A stretch of DNA of 64,000 nt from Ruegeria sp. SCSIO 43209 (GTDB lineage Bacteria; Pseudomonadota; Alphaproteobacteria; Rhodobacterales; Rhodobacteraceae). Shown here piece after piece: positions 18,000-26,436 of this stretch. The notes under the pieces were generated by a model, which saw only the letters and a program-made list of their open reading frames with translations, made no database searches and had not been told where the DNA came from. The stretch spans positions 1,327,001 to 1,391,000 of the forward strand of contig NZ_CP065359.1 in assembly GCF_019904295.1 (NCBI RefSeq), in the 5' to 3' direction. The position numbers and the translations under genes were made by a program. Position 1 is the first letter of the stretch. The number at the start of each line of letters is the position of its first letter.

Positions 18000-19091
18000 A
18001 TGCAGTTTACCGTTCAACAAATCGCCGATTCCCTGGGGGTCGTCGCAGAAGGCCAGACTGGCCTGACCATCTTGCGGGCAGCCGAGCCGGGAGATGCCGG
18101 GCCAACCGATCTGGCCATGGCGATGTCGCCAAAATATGCTGAAGCTTTGGAGACCGGTTCAGCACGGGCCGCGGTTTTGTGGGATGGCGCGGACTGGAAA
18201 GCACTGGGGCTTGAGGCCGCCATTTTTGTGCAACGCCCCCGCATGGCGATGGCAGGGATCACCGCGATGCTGGATCGCGGGCAGGGGATTGCGCCGGGAA
18301 TTCATCCATCGGCTGTCATTGATGAAACCGCCGAGATCGGGGTAGACGTATCGGTCGGCCCGCTTGCTGTTATCGGTGCGCGCGCGCGCGTCGGCGCGGG
18401 TTCGGTTATCGGCGCGCATTGCGTGATCGGTATGGATGCGTCGCTTGGTGAAAACGCTCTGCTGCGCGAAATGGTCAGCATCGGTGCGCGGGCTCAAATC
18501 GGTGATCGCTTTATCGCGCAGCCGGGTGCCCGTATCGGCGGGGACGGTTTCAGCTATGTCACACCAGAAGTCTCGGGTGCCGAAAATGCGCGGAAAACTC
18601 TGGGTGATCAGGGGGATGCAAAGGCGCAAAGCTGGTTGCGCATCCATTCGCTGGGTGCGGTCGAGATTGGCGACGACGTCGAAGTCGGCTCGAACTGCAC
18701 TGTCGACAACGGGACCATACGCAATACTGTAATCGGAAGTGGATCGAAACTGGATAATCTTGTCCACGTGGGACACAACACCCGAGTCGGGCAGGATTGT
18801 TTGTTATGTGGTCAAACCGGCGTTTCTGGTTCGGTCGAGATTGGCAATAACGTGGTACTGGGTGGTCAGACTGGTGTTGTCGATAATATTTTCATCGGTG
18901 ATGGCGTGATTGCCGGTGGCGGCACCAAGATTCTGTCAAATGTTCCAGCTGGTCGCGTGATCATGGGCTACCCGGGCATTAAAATGGAAAGCCATACCGA
19001 GATATATAAAGCCCAACGTCGTCTGCCCCGATTGTCGCGCGACGTCGAGGCGTTGAAAAAGGCTGTTTTCAAACAGCCTTCAAGTGATTAA
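18000..19091 (+). CDS. lpxD: LpxD-type UDP-3-O-acyl-glucosamine N-acyltransferase
   Basis: A 363-residue left-handed beta-helix acyltransferase. LpxD adds a 3-hydroxyacyl chain from ACP to the 2-amino group of UDP-3-O-acyl-glucosamine, the third step of lipid A synthesis. The start is ATG after GAGGA. It has an N-terminal uridine-binding domain, many I/V-G-x-x hexapeptide repeats (residues about 105-320), and the catalytic His in DNLVHVGHNTRVG. The usual lpxD neighbours (bamA, fabZ, lpxA) are absent. Instead an acyl carrier protein and a ketosynthase follow at once, so this may be a second, specialised LpxD. Its last codons contain a 10-bp inverted repeat (19059-19080). Confidence 0.85.
   Translation: MQFTVQQIADSLGVVAEGQTGLTILRAAEPGDAGPTDLAMAMSPKYAEALETGSARAAVLWDGADWKALGLEAAIFVQRPRMAMAGITAMLDRGQGIAPGIHPSAVIDETAEIGVDVSVGPLAVIGARARVGAGSVIGAHCVIGMDASLGENALLREMVSIGARAQIGDRFIAQPGARIGGDGFSYVTPEVSGAENARKTLGDQGDAKAQSWLRIHSLGAVEIGDDVEVGSNCTVDNGTIRNTVIGSGSKLDNLVHVGHNTRVGQDCLLCGQTGVSGSVEIGNNVVLGGQTGVVDNIFIGDGVIAGGGTKILSNVPAGRVIMGYPGIKMESHTEIYKAQRRLPRLSRDVEALKKAVFKQPSSD
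19059..19080 (+). terminator. Inverted repeat at the 3' end of lpxD
   Basis: The perfect arms AAGGCTGTTT and AAACAGCCTT are separated by two bases, inside the last codons of lpxD and 43 bases before the acp start. It could partly stop or slow transcription and set the lpxD to acp ratio, or stabilise the upstream message. There is no U-tract, so full termination is unlikely. Confidence 0.35.
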
Positions 19092-19123
19092 ATCATCCCC
19101 AAGGCGAAAATCAGGGGATCGAG

Positions 19124-19381
19124 ATGAGCATCAGCGACCGCGTCATAGCAATCATTGCCGAACAGGCCGTGCTTGAGCCTTCGGATGTGACGCCCGACAG
19201 TACGCTCGAAGAATTGGGCATCGATAGCCTGGGTCTTGTTGAGAGTATCTTTGCCATCGAGGAAGAGTTCGATATCACCGTGCCCTTCAACGCAAACGAG
19301 CCCACATCCGGCGATTTCGACATTTCGAATGTGACAGCGATCATTGCGGGTATCGAAAAACTCGTGTCTGAAAAGGTCTGA
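19124..19381 (+). CDS. Acyl carrier protein (specialised)
   Basis: An 85-residue acidic helical protein with the phosphopantetheine site DSLG (Ser35) in LGIDSLGLVESIFAIEEEF. It carries acyl chains for a synthase. It differs clearly from a housekeeping AcpP: it lacks the DSLDTVE motif and has the insertion NANEPTSGDFDISNVTAI. It lies between lpxD and a ketosynthase, eight bases before the latter, so it very likely serves that enzyme. A dedicated ACP for a particular lipid A or other envelope acyl group is a reasonable inference. Confidence 0.9.
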   Translation: MSISDRVIAIIAEQAVLEPSDVTPDSTLEELGIDSLGLVESIFAIEEEFDITVPFNANEPTSGDFDISNVTAIIAGIEKLVSEKV

Positions 19382-19389
19382 CCGCTGGT

Positions 19390-20598
19390 ATGAAACGCGT
19401 CGTCATTACGGGTGCTGGCACCATTAACGCGTTGGGCCATTCCGTCCCCGACACTCTGGAAGCCATGCGCGAGGGTCGTTGTGGTATCTCCGAGCTTGAG
19501 TTTCGTGATGTGGATCGCCTGTCGATCAAGATCGGCGGTCAAGTCCGGGGTTTTGAGGCCGAGGGCCGTTTCAACCGCCAACAGATGACGCTGTATGATC
19601 GGTTCACGCAGTTCACGTTAACCGCCGCCAAAGAAGCGATCGATCAATCCGGTATCGTATTCTCGGGTGACACAGCCGCGCGGTCGGGGGTGGTGCTGGG
19701 AACGGCTGGTGGTGGCGTCTCCACCTGGGATGACAACTACCGCTCGGTTTACGAGGATGGCAAAAATCGCGTGCATCCTTTTGTCGTGCCCAAGCTGATG
19801 AACAACGCGGCGGCCAGCCACGTTTCGATGGAGCACAACCTAAAAGGCCCTAGCTTTACAGTATCAACAGCGTGTGCGTCCTCGAACCATGCAATGGCGC
19901 AGGCATTTCAGATGGTGCGCAGCGGGGCAGCGCCCGCAATGGTGACCGGTGGGTCCGAGTCGATGCTGTGCTTTGGTGGCGTCAAGGCATGGGAAGGGCT
20001 TCGCGTCATGTCAAAAGATGCCTGTCGGCCCTTTAGCGCAAACCGAAACGGGATGGTGCAAGGCGAAGGTGCGGGTGTTTTTGTGTTCGAAGAATACGAA
20101 CACGCGCGCGCGCGCGGAGCAGATATCCTGTGCGAGGTCGTGGGCTTTGCCATGTCCTCGGACGCGGCCGACATAGTTATGCCGAGCAAACAGGGTGCAG
20201 CACGGGCCATGGCCGGGGCGCTATCGGATGCACGGCTGAATGCAAGCGATGTGGGTTACATAAATGCCCATGGGACCGGCACGGCTGCAAATGACAAAAC
20301 CGAATGTGCAGCCGTTGCTGGTGTGTTTGGTCCGCACGCCGACGATCTGATGATTTCGTCAACAAAGTCCATGCACGGACACCTGATCGGCGGTACCGGC
20401 GCAGTTGAGCTATTAGCCTGTATCATGGCCCTGCGCGACGGGGTGATCGCCCCGACCATTGGCTATGAAGAGCCCGACCCCGAATGCGCGCTAGATGTGG
20501 TGCCAAACGAGGCGCGTGAGGCGAAAGTTAATGTCGCCCTTAGCAATGCTTTCGCCTTTGGTGGGCTGAACGCCGTTCTTGCGTTGAAGCGTATATGA
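19390..20598 (+). CDS. Beta-ketoacyl-ACP synthase (KAS II/FabF type)
   Basis: A 402-residue condensing enzyme with the full Cys-His-His triad: C162 in STACASSNHAMA, H294 in NAHGTGT and H331 in MHGHLIGGTGAVE. It extends an acyl chain on ACP by a malonyl unit with loss of CO2. The sequence is less close to FabF than a housekeeping copy would be (MTLYDRFTQFTLTAAKEA at the gate). With the dedicated ACP and LpxD before it, it probably makes an unusual acyl chain for one product. A strong terminator follows four bases after the stop region. Confidence 0.9.
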   Translation: MKRVVITGAGTINALGHSVPDTLEAMREGRCGISELEFRDVDRLSIKIGGQVRGFEAEGRFNRQQMTLYDRFTQFTLTAAKEAIDQSGIVFSGDTAARSGVVLGTAGGGVSTWDDNYRSVYEDGKNRVHPFVVPKLMNNAAASHVSMEHNLKGPSFTVSTACASSNHAMAQAFQMVRSGAAPAMVTGGSESMLCFGGVKAWEGLRVMSKDACRPFSANRNGMVQGEGAGVFVFEEYEHARARGADILCEVVGFAMSSDAADIVMPSKQGAARAMAGALSDARLNASDVGYINAHGTGTAANDKTECAAVAGVFGPHADDLMISSTKSMHGHLIGGTGAVELLACIMALRDGVIAPTIGYEEPDPECALDVVPNEAREAKVNVALSNAFAFGGLNAVLALKRI

Positions 20599-20600
20599 AG

Positions 20601-20630
20601 AAGCCGCCGTGTTATCACGGCGGCTTTCTT
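20601..20630 (+). terminator. Rho-independent terminator of lpxD-acp-KAS
   Basis: The perfect arms AAGCCGCCGTG (20601-20611) and CACGGCGGCTT (20616-20626) have loop TTAT and the tail TCTT. It directly follows the ketosynthase stop. Confidence 0.9.
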
Positions 20631-20650
20631 ATTCGATGCTTTTGCGGGGC

Positions 20651-21250
20651 TTAGTTTATGGAAACGTTCAGTCCGTCAAATCCTGCTGTGAAGCCAGACA
20701 AAGACATGTCCATATTCAGAACCTGATCTGGCAGGCGCGCAGGAACCAGCGACAGCACTGCCTTTTGGCCTGATTTCATCGCGTCGATATCACCCTGTGT
20801 CAAACCCAGTTGCGCCACGCAGCCAACTGGAATGCAGTGGTGATAATTGTAAAGCTTGCGCGGTGCCCCATCGATCGACATAGCCAATTGCGCCTGCAGC
20901 AGGGTTTCGAGCGGTACAACAACATTCGCCCAAGCAACAGCGGCACCGCCTTCGGGCAGTTTTCCGATCGAAACTTCGGCAATCGGATCACCCTGTTGGT
21001 TATTGAGGATCTGAACCATCGCGCAGGGATCGTCTTCGCCTTCGGTTTTGATGCAGGAAATATTCCATTCACCCGTTTGTTCTTTGACGTATTGCTCGCC
21101 AACACGGGGACCGGATTCACCCAGATCCAGATCGCTGCCAACTTCGGCTTCAGCACCGGCTTCAGGTTGCTGTGTGGTTTCCTGCGCAAATGCTGTTCCG
21201 CACAAAAGTGCTGCGGCCGCCACATTAAAAGGGACAAGTTTCCTGATCAT
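20651..21250 (-). CDS. Invasion-associated locus B (IalB) family protein
   Basis: A 199-residue exported protein of the IalB family (Pfam PF06776), common in alphaproteobacteria. The start is the ATG of MIRKLVPFNVAAAALL, with GAGG six bases before; the frame runs further upstream but without a plausible protein. A signal peptide ends at GTAFA, then an acidic linker (QPEAGAEAEVGSDLDLGESG), then the conserved domain. The domain has four cysteines (ISCIK, DPCAMVQ, HHCIPVGC), likely in two disulfides. Named for Bartonella invasion, but in free-living relatives the role is unclear. Confidence 0.88.
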   Translation of the reverse strand: MIRKLVPFNVAAAALLCGTAFAQETTQQPEAGAEAEVGSDLDLGESGPRVGEQYVKEQTGEWNISCIKTEGEDDPCAMVQILNNQQGDPIAEVSIGKLPEGGAAVAWANVVVPLETLLQAQLAMSIDGAPRKLYNYHHCIPVGCVAQLGLTQGDIDAMKSGQKAVLSLVPARLPDQVLNMDMSLSGFTAGFDGLNVSIN

Positions 21251-21385
21251 GAATGCCTCATCTAACTGATCCTGTTTTTTGTTTCCTCTATCACCGCAAT
21301 TCAGTGGTGTCAGGGTAAATCCGAATTCCAGACCGGGAATTGATCGTTTTTTGCCGAAATGCGTGGGAAACACCGCGATCTGCAA

Positions 21386-21416
21386 CGAAAAAGGGAGCCG
21401 GTGGAGCGGCTCCCTT
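21386..21416 (-). terminator. Minus-strand rho-independent terminator
   Basis: The arms AAGGGAGCCG (21391-21400) and CGGCTCCCTT (21407-21416) have a six-base loop. On the minus strand the stem is followed by more T (CCCTTTTTCG); on the plus strand there is no T-run. Confidence 0.7.
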
Positions 21417-21542
21417 CCTGAATATTTTCTCCCCGTCGGACTGGCCGACTTAGTTATGCGCAGACGTTACGAAAGGGGAACCCGTTGGTCAACTCCTAAC
21501 CCTAAAAAACTATTCTTGCGTCTTTCGGTTTTTGTAGAATTT

Positions 21543-21569
21543 AAAAAAAGCCGTGCCAAAAGGCACGGC
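21543..21569 (-). terminator. Minus-strand rho-independent terminator
   Basis: The perfect arms GCCGTGCC (21550-21557) and GGCACGGC (21562-21569) around AAAA are followed on the minus strand by seven T (21549-21543). This is the best-formed terminator in the window that has no known gene in front of it. Confidence 0.8.
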
Positions 21570-21690
21570 CAGTCGACAGGGAGGAAGTTTGCCCCCGCAG
21601 CCAGGCCACGAGAAGCAACATTTACTCTCGCAGCGAAAGGTTAACTTTGTATGCTTGCAGCAGATCGGTAGAATTCGGGACAGATTTTCA

Positions 21691-23238
21691 ATGGACAACA
21701 AGATCTTCGTAGGCGGTGGTGGCGACGGCTATTCAGTGGCACAGGGGCTGTCGCTGAAATATGCGAACCGCCATGGCCTGATTGCTGGTGCGACCGGTAC
21801 GGGCAAAACGGTTACGCTGCAAATTCTGGCTGAAGGCTTCTCACAGGCGGGGGTTCCAGTGTTTCTGGCCGATGTGAAAGGTGACTTGTCGGGGCTGGCG
21901 CTGCCTGGAAGCGAAACCCACAAATTACACCAGGCTTTTTTGGATCGGGCCGCGAAGATCGGGTTCGGCACATTCTCTTACGCCGCGTGTCCAGTCACGT
22001 TCTGGGATCTGTTTGGCGAGCAGGGGCATCCGGTCCGGACCACAGTAACCGAGATGGGCCCACTGCTGCTATCGCGATTGATGGAACTGAGCGAGGCGCA
22101 GGAAGGCATTCTGAACATCGCCTTTCGGGTCGCAGACGAAGAAGGCATGCCGCTGCTTGACCTGAAAGACCTGCAGGCATTGCTGGTCTGGATAGGCGAG
22201 AAACGTGCCCAACTATCGCTGCGCTATGGCAATGTCTCGACATCTTCGATCGGTGCTATTCAACGCCGCTTGCTGGTTCTGGAAAATCAGGGCGGTACCA
22301 ATCTGTTTGGCGAGCCTGCGTTGGACCTGGCCGACCTGATGCGGACAGATGCGAACGGGCAAGGGATGGTGAACATTCTGGCCTCTGACAAGCTGATGGG
22401 CTCTCCGCGTCTGTACGCGACTTTCCTGTTGTGGCTGCTTAGCGAATTGTTTGAAGAACTGCCCGAAGTGGGGGACTCTGAAAAACCGAAACTGGTGTTC
22501 TTCTTTGATGAAGCGCACTTGCTGTTCGAGGACGCCCCCAAAGTGCTGGTGGACAAGGTCGAGCAGGTGGCGCGCCTGATCCGATCAAAGGGCGTTGGCG
22601 TTTATTTCATCTCGCAGAATCCGGCGGACATCCCGGAAGATATTCTGGGTCAGCTGGGCAACCGGGTCCAACATGCGCTGCGGGCCTTCACAGCGCGCGA
22701 CCGCAAGAATCTGCGACTTGCTGCTGAGACCTATCGTGAAAACCCAGCTTTCGATACTGAGACCGCAATCCGAGAGGTGGGCGTGGGCGAGGCCGTGACG
22801 TCGATGCTGCAAAAGAAGGGTGTACCGGGCGTGGTCGAGCGCACTTTGATCCGGCCACCGGGCTCCCAACTTGGTCCGATTACCAAAGCTGAGCGTCAGT
22901 CGGTGATCAAAGCTTCGCCGATGGATGCAAAATACGGCAAGCGTATCGACCGCAAATCGGCGTTTGAGATTCTGCAGGCGCGCGCGGATGCCGCTGCGAA
23001 TGCGGCGGAACAGGCGGAATCCGACGAAGTTCTGGAACAGCAGAGCCCGGCAGAACGCGAATACGCCTCGGCCCGAAGGTATTCGGGCAACCGCGTTGGG
23101 CGATCGTCTTCTCGTCTTTCGCGCAAAAAGGATACCTTCGCCACAGCCATGAGCGAGGCCGTGATCAAAGAACTGAAAGGAACAACTGGCCGCCGCATCG
23201 TCAGGGGCATACTGGGCGGCTTGTTCCGCAATCGCTAG
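21691..23238 (+). CDS. HerA-like P-loop ATPase (DUF853/YjgR family)
   Basis: A 515-residue ATPase. The start is the ATG of [16 protein letters not shown]; upstream in-frame codons run through the minus-strand terminator region and are unlikely. It has Walker A GATGTGKT near residues 33-40, Walker [13 protein letters not shown] near 268-279, and a late arginine-rich tail. The family (DUF853, E. coli YjgR) is related to HerA/FtsK translocases, but its cellular role is not established. The C-terminal 60 residues are charged and of low complexity ([21 protein letters not shown]), and may bind nucleic acid. It stands alone on its strand. Confidence 0.9.
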   Translation: MDNKIFVGGGGDGYSVAQGLSLKYANRHGLIAGATGTGKTVTLQILAEGFSQAGVPVFLADVKGDLSGLALPGSETHKLHQAFLDRAAKIGFGTFSYAACPVTFWDLFGEQGHPVRTTVTEMGPLLLSRLMELSEAQEGILNIAFRVADEEGMPLLDLKDLQALLVWIGEKRAQLSLRYGNVSTSSIGAIQRRLLVLENQGGTNLFGEPALDLADLMRTDANGQGMVNILASDKLMGSPRLYATFLLWLLSELFEELPEVGDSEKPKLVFFFDEAHLLFEDAPKVLVDKVEQVARLIRSKGVGVYFISQNPADIPEDILGQLGNRVQHALRAFTARDRKNLRLAAETYRENPAFDTETAIREVGVGEAVTSMLQKKGVPGVVERTLIRPPGSQLGPITKAERQSVIKASPMDAKYGKRIDRKSAFEILQARADAAANAAEQAESDEVLEQQSPAEREYASARRYSGNRVGRSSSRLSRKKDTFATAMSEAVIKELKGTTGRRIVRGILGGLFRNR

Positions 23239-23283
23239 AATCCGGAGTGCGGCGCGCGCCGAACCAGTCGCGCGCCCATATTG

Positions 23284-23538
23284 TTATCGATTAAGCCGGC
23301 GCAGGCCTTCCTGTCTGCAATAATTATCCGCCTCGGGCACCGACATTTTGGTGGCCGGAAAATCGATTGCGCGGTCCCAGGTGACGCGGTCCTGGCGGTA
23401 AAGCTGACAGGTCACAACACCTTTGGGCGTCTGGACCTTGACCGGGCTGGTCTCTAATTGTTCAGGTGAGGGAATACACGCTGATAGCGTTGCCATCAGC
23501 GGGATCCCGATTGCGAAAACTCTGAGTGGTTTAATCAT
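23284..23538 (-). CDS. Small lipoprotein
   Basis: An 84-residue protein started at MIKPLRVFAIGIPLMATLSAC, with a lipobox (ATLSAC) that predicts lipid attachment at Cys20. The mature part is small and polar, with VTCQLYRQDRVTWDRAIDFPATKM and two further cysteines. Earlier in-frame starts would hide the signal peptide. It is convergent with the HerA-like gene and separate from the liv operon. Function unknown; envelope location inferred from the lipobox. Confidence 0.8.
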   Translation of the reverse strand: MIKPLRVFAIGIPLMATLSACIPSPEQLETSPVKVQTPKGVVTCQLYRQDRVTWDRAIDFPATKMSVPEADNYCRQEGLRRLNR

Positions 23539-23671
23539 TGCGACTACGGTGCTCTCATCTTGGTTAACTGTCAGATCGTTACAACTCCGCACCAAACAAA
23601 CATGGTATGGGGCACAGCGCGATGTGGTGGATCACGATACACCGATTTAGAGCGTTCTGACTCGCCGCACA

Positions 23672-23698
23672 ATAAAACGCACCGATTAACGGTGCGTT
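23672..23698 (-). terminator. Rho-independent terminator of the liv operon
   Basis: The arms AACGCACCG (23676-23684) and CGGTGCGTT (23690-23698) are followed on the minus strand by TTTTATT. It lies 26 bases beyond the livM stop. Confidence 0.85.
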
Positions 23699-23723
23699 AG
23701 GGGAATTTCGCAGGAAATTTTGC

Positions 23724-25037
23724 TTATTTCTCGGGGATCAGCCCTCTTGGACTGAATCTGAGAACAATCAAAAGAATCAGCCCCATGGTGAACAGGCGCA
23801 TATGTGCGGCGCTATCGATCAGATGCGTCTTAAGTGCGCTGCCGTCAGGCATGCCTGAGGTTATCAGGTTCATCAGCCACAGGCCCATGGGTTCAACCTG
23901 AACCCACAGGAACCAGATCAGGAACGCTCCCAGTACGGCTCCGAAATTGTTGCCCGACCCGCCGACGATCACCATGACCCAGACAAGGAAGGTAAAGCGA
24001 AGCGGGTTGTAAGTGCCCGGCGTCAGCTGCCCGTCCAAAGTGGTCATCATCGCACCGGCGATGCCGCAGATGGCTGAGCCCAGAACAAAGATCTGTAGAT
24101 GGCGACGGGTGACGTCCTTGCCCATCGCCTCGGCGGCGACCTCGTTGTCGCGGATGGCGCGCATCATGCGGCCCCAAGGGCTTTTCAACGCCATCTGAGC
24201 CATCCACAGCAGCACCAGGAGCACGAACAGGAACAGCAAAGAGTAGCCCAGCTTGACGGAAAGCGTCGAGGCAGTAACCGGATCCAGCCCGAACCACTCG
24301 GCCCGTGCAAGGAAAGTTGGGTCTTGCTGCAATTCAACTTCGTAGCCAACCACCGGTGAGGGGCGTGGAATGCCGTAGACGTTCTTGACCCCACGTGCCA
24401 GCCAGTCCTCGTTTTTCATGACGGCGATGATGATCTCGGCGATACCAAGTGTGGCGATTGCCAAATAGTCCGAGCGCAGGCCCAGCGCTGTTTTTCCGAT
24501 CAGCCATGCTGCGCCCGCCGCCAAAAGTCCCCCGGCAGGCCAAGCGAATAGGACAGGAAGGTTCAAACCGCCGATATTACCAGCGACAGCAGGATCAATC
24601 GCTTCGATCGCAGCTACGTTGGGATCAAAAATTGCGCGGTAAACAAAAAAACCTACGACCAGAATACCGATGATCGCAAAGGTTTGTGTGCGTCCCTTGG
24701 GCATTTTTTGGGCCACCATCACAGCTGCAACCACGGTTGCCGCACCCATCAAAAGCGACAGGATGACGCCATACCCGCCACCAGACCAGGCGCCGGGGGT
24801 TGGGGGTGTCGAAACCAGCACAACCGCTAGCCCGCCCAGCGCGACAAAGCCCATGACACCAACGTTGAAGAGGCCAGCAAAGCCCCATTGCAGGTTGACG
24901 CCAATCGACATGATGGCCGAGATCAAGCCCATGTTCAGGATCAGGATTGCGGCGTTCCAGCTTTGGGTGAATCCGGTCAACAGGATGAGTGCGCCGACGA
25001 CCACAAAAAGCAGCGTGTTTTTGACGGGCTCGCTCAT
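23724..25037 (-). CDS. livM: Branched-chain amino-acid ABC transporter permease LivM
   Basis: A 437-residue inner-membrane permease with about ten helices; one of two permeases of the HAAT transporter. The family signature follows the EAA loop: MMRAIRDNEVAAEAMGKDVTRRHLQIFVLGSAICGIAGAM. The length is above E. coli LivM owing to a longer loop after helix 3-4 (QKMPKGRTQTFAIIGILVVG). It overlaps livH by four bases and ends the operon. The ligand need not be Leu/Ile/Val, since HAAT systems also carry urea, amides and other amino acids. Confidence 0.93.
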   Translation of the reverse strand: MSEPVKNTLLFVVVGALILLTGFTQSWNAAILILNMGLISAIMSIGVNLQWGFAGLFNVGVMGFVALGGLAVVLVSTPPTPGAWSGGGYGVILSLLMGAATVVAAVMVAQKMPKGRTQTFAIIGILVVGFFVYRAIFDPNVAAIEAIDPAVAGNIGGLNLPVLFAWPAGGLLAAGAAWLIGKTALGLRSDYLAIATLGIAEIIIAVMKNEDWLARGVKNVYGIPRPSPVVGYEVELQQDPTFLARAEWFGLDPVTASTLSVKLGYSLLFLFVLLVLLWMAQMALKSPWGRMMRAIRDNEVAAEAMGKDVTRRHLQIFVLGSAICGIAGAMMTTLDGQLTPGTYNPLRFTFLVWVMVIVGGSGNNFGAVLGAFLIWFLWVQVEPMGLWLMNLITSGMPDGSALKTHLIDSAAHMRLFTMGLILLIVLRFSPRGLIPEK

Positions 25038-26044
25038 AACACTTTTCCTTTGAACAAGCCGGTTGGCTTAAACAGAAGTACGATCAGCAAAATGGCAAAG
25101 CTGACAGCGAATTTGTAATCGGTGGACAGGAACTGCACCAAACCTGACGGCTCCAGATTTTCAGGTGCCAGATAAGTCAGCACTTTCTTCCACGCGTAGG
25201 TGATCGTCACCTCAGAAAACGCGATGATGAAACCGCCTGCGATGGCTCCCAGAGGGTTTCCGAGGCCACCCACGATAGCCGAGGCAAAGATCGGCAGCAA
25301 AAGCTGGAAATAGACAAATGGCTTGAAGCTTTTGTCGAGGCCGTAAAGCACGCCCGCAGTGGTCGCCAGCGCGGCAACGATGATCCATGTGATCATCACC
25401 ACGCGCTCGGGGTTGATACCGGACAGCAACGCAAGATCCTCATTGTCAGAATAGGCCCGCATTGATTTGCCGGTGCGCGTTTTGTTCAGGAACCAGAACA
25501 ACAGCGCCACGGCGACAACCGCCACGATCACCGTGATGCCCTGGGAGGTCTTGATTGCCAGCCCCTCACGCAGCCCAGTCATCGCCTTGAAATCTCGCGC
25601 CGAGACGATGAAACGCGCTCCGTCCGAGAACCTTTGGTCATCCGGACCGATGATGAAACGAACCAGCCCGTTCATGATGAACATCACACCCATCGAGACG
25701 ATCACCAGAATGACCGGTTTGGCCTTCTGTTCCCGATAGAAGCGATAGACCAACCGGTCGGTGATCAGCACCAGAACGATACAGCCCAGAATGGCAAAGG
25801 GCAGGGCCAGCAGAGCGGTCGGTAACGGCCCGAAGCTGACCCCGGCGGCCTGCAGACCCCATGTGACCAGCACGGCGATCATCGCGCCAAAGGCCATCGT
25901 ATCGCCATGGGCAAAGTTCGAAAACCGCAGGATGCCGTAAATCAGCGTCACCCCCAAAGCGCCCAGCGCCAACTGGCTGCCATAGGCGATTGCGGGAACA
26001 AGAACGAAGTTGGAGAGCGCCACAAGGGCGTTGAGAAAGTCCAT
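25034..26044 (-). CDS. livH: Branched-chain amino-acid ABC transporter permease LivH
   Basis: A 336-residue inner-membrane permease with about eight helices, partner of LivM. The signature GKSMRAYSDNEDLALLSGINPERVVMITWIIVAALATTAGVLYG is the EAA-type loop. It begins inside the stop of the small secreted-protein gene (one-base overlap) and ends inside the livM start (four bases), so the order livG-livF-26.0 kb gene-livH-livM is translationally linked. Confidence 0.94.
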   Translation of the reverse strand: MDFLNALVALSNFVLVPAIAYGSQLALGALGVTLIYGILRFSNFAHGDTMAFGAMIAVLVTWGLQAAGVSFGPLPTALLALPFAILGCIVLVLITDRLVYRFYREQKAKPVILVIVSMGVMFIMNGLVRFIIGPDDQRFSDGARFIVSARDFKAMTGLREGLAIKTSQGITVIVAVVAVALLFWFLNKTRTGKSMRAYSDNEDLALLSGINPERVVMITWIIVAALATTAGVLYGLDKSFKPFVYFQLLLPIFASAIVGGLGNPLGAIAGGFIIAFSEVTITYAWKKVLTYLAPENLEPSGLVQFLSTDYKFAVSFAILLIVLLFKPTGLFKGKVL

Positions 26045-26436
26045 TAGTTGTCACCTCCAAACGCAGAGCATTGCCCATGCCATTGGGAGACTACAAACTC
26101 ACCAGCGATTGACGTATGTCGAGAATGAACTGCCGCGCCGTTCTGCAAAATCGAAGTCGATTGAACTACACCAGTTCCGAGAGGTTCCACGAATGAGTGG
26201 GCAGTATCACCTACTAACGGCATGACTTGGACAAGATCTACGTTTCCTTGCATGAAAGCTTGTCCTTGTTCATCGATGAAAAATGTCAGGTCCATATTCT
26301 TCTTCTCGCATCCATCTTCGATGGTGCATTCGACAACGAAATTACAAACGAACGAGGTCGCCTGTGCTTCTGATGCCTGAGGTAGGATCATGAGGGCGGA
26401 AGCCAGCGAGGCGCATATTAATTGCCTCATCCTCAC
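26044..26436 (-). CDS. Secreted protein of unknown function inside the liv operon
   Basis: A 130-residue protein with a signal peptide (MRMRQLICASLASALMILPQ, cut near SEAQA) and a small mature domain with four cysteines (FVCNFVVECTIEDGCEKK and HGQCSAF), probably disulfide-bonded in the periplasm. It overlaps livF by four bases and livH by one, so it is clearly part of the operon even though HAAT transporters do not normally have such a component. I do not recognise a family. It could be an accessory ligand-handling protein or a passenger; position alone cannot decide. Confidence 0.8.
   Translation of the reverse strand: MRMRQLICASLASALMILPQASEAQATSFVCNFVVECTIEDGCEKKNMDLTFFIDEQGQAFMQGNVDLVQVMPLVGDTAHSFVEPLGTGVVQSTSILQNGAAVHSRHTSIAGEFVVSQWHGQCSAFGGDN

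Larger units (their letters stand above)
21251..21690 (-). other. Gene-free region with two minus-strand terminators; possible small RNA
   Basis: A 440-base region without a convincing protein gene. It has two hairpins that are only followed by T-runs on the minus strand (21391-21416 and 21550-21569). No annotated minus-strand gene lies just to the right, so one or two minus-strand small RNAs are possible: one ending at 21543, with a body of up to about 120 bases that includes a CCTCC motif, and one ending at about 21386. No promoter was identified with confidence. Confidence 0.35.
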
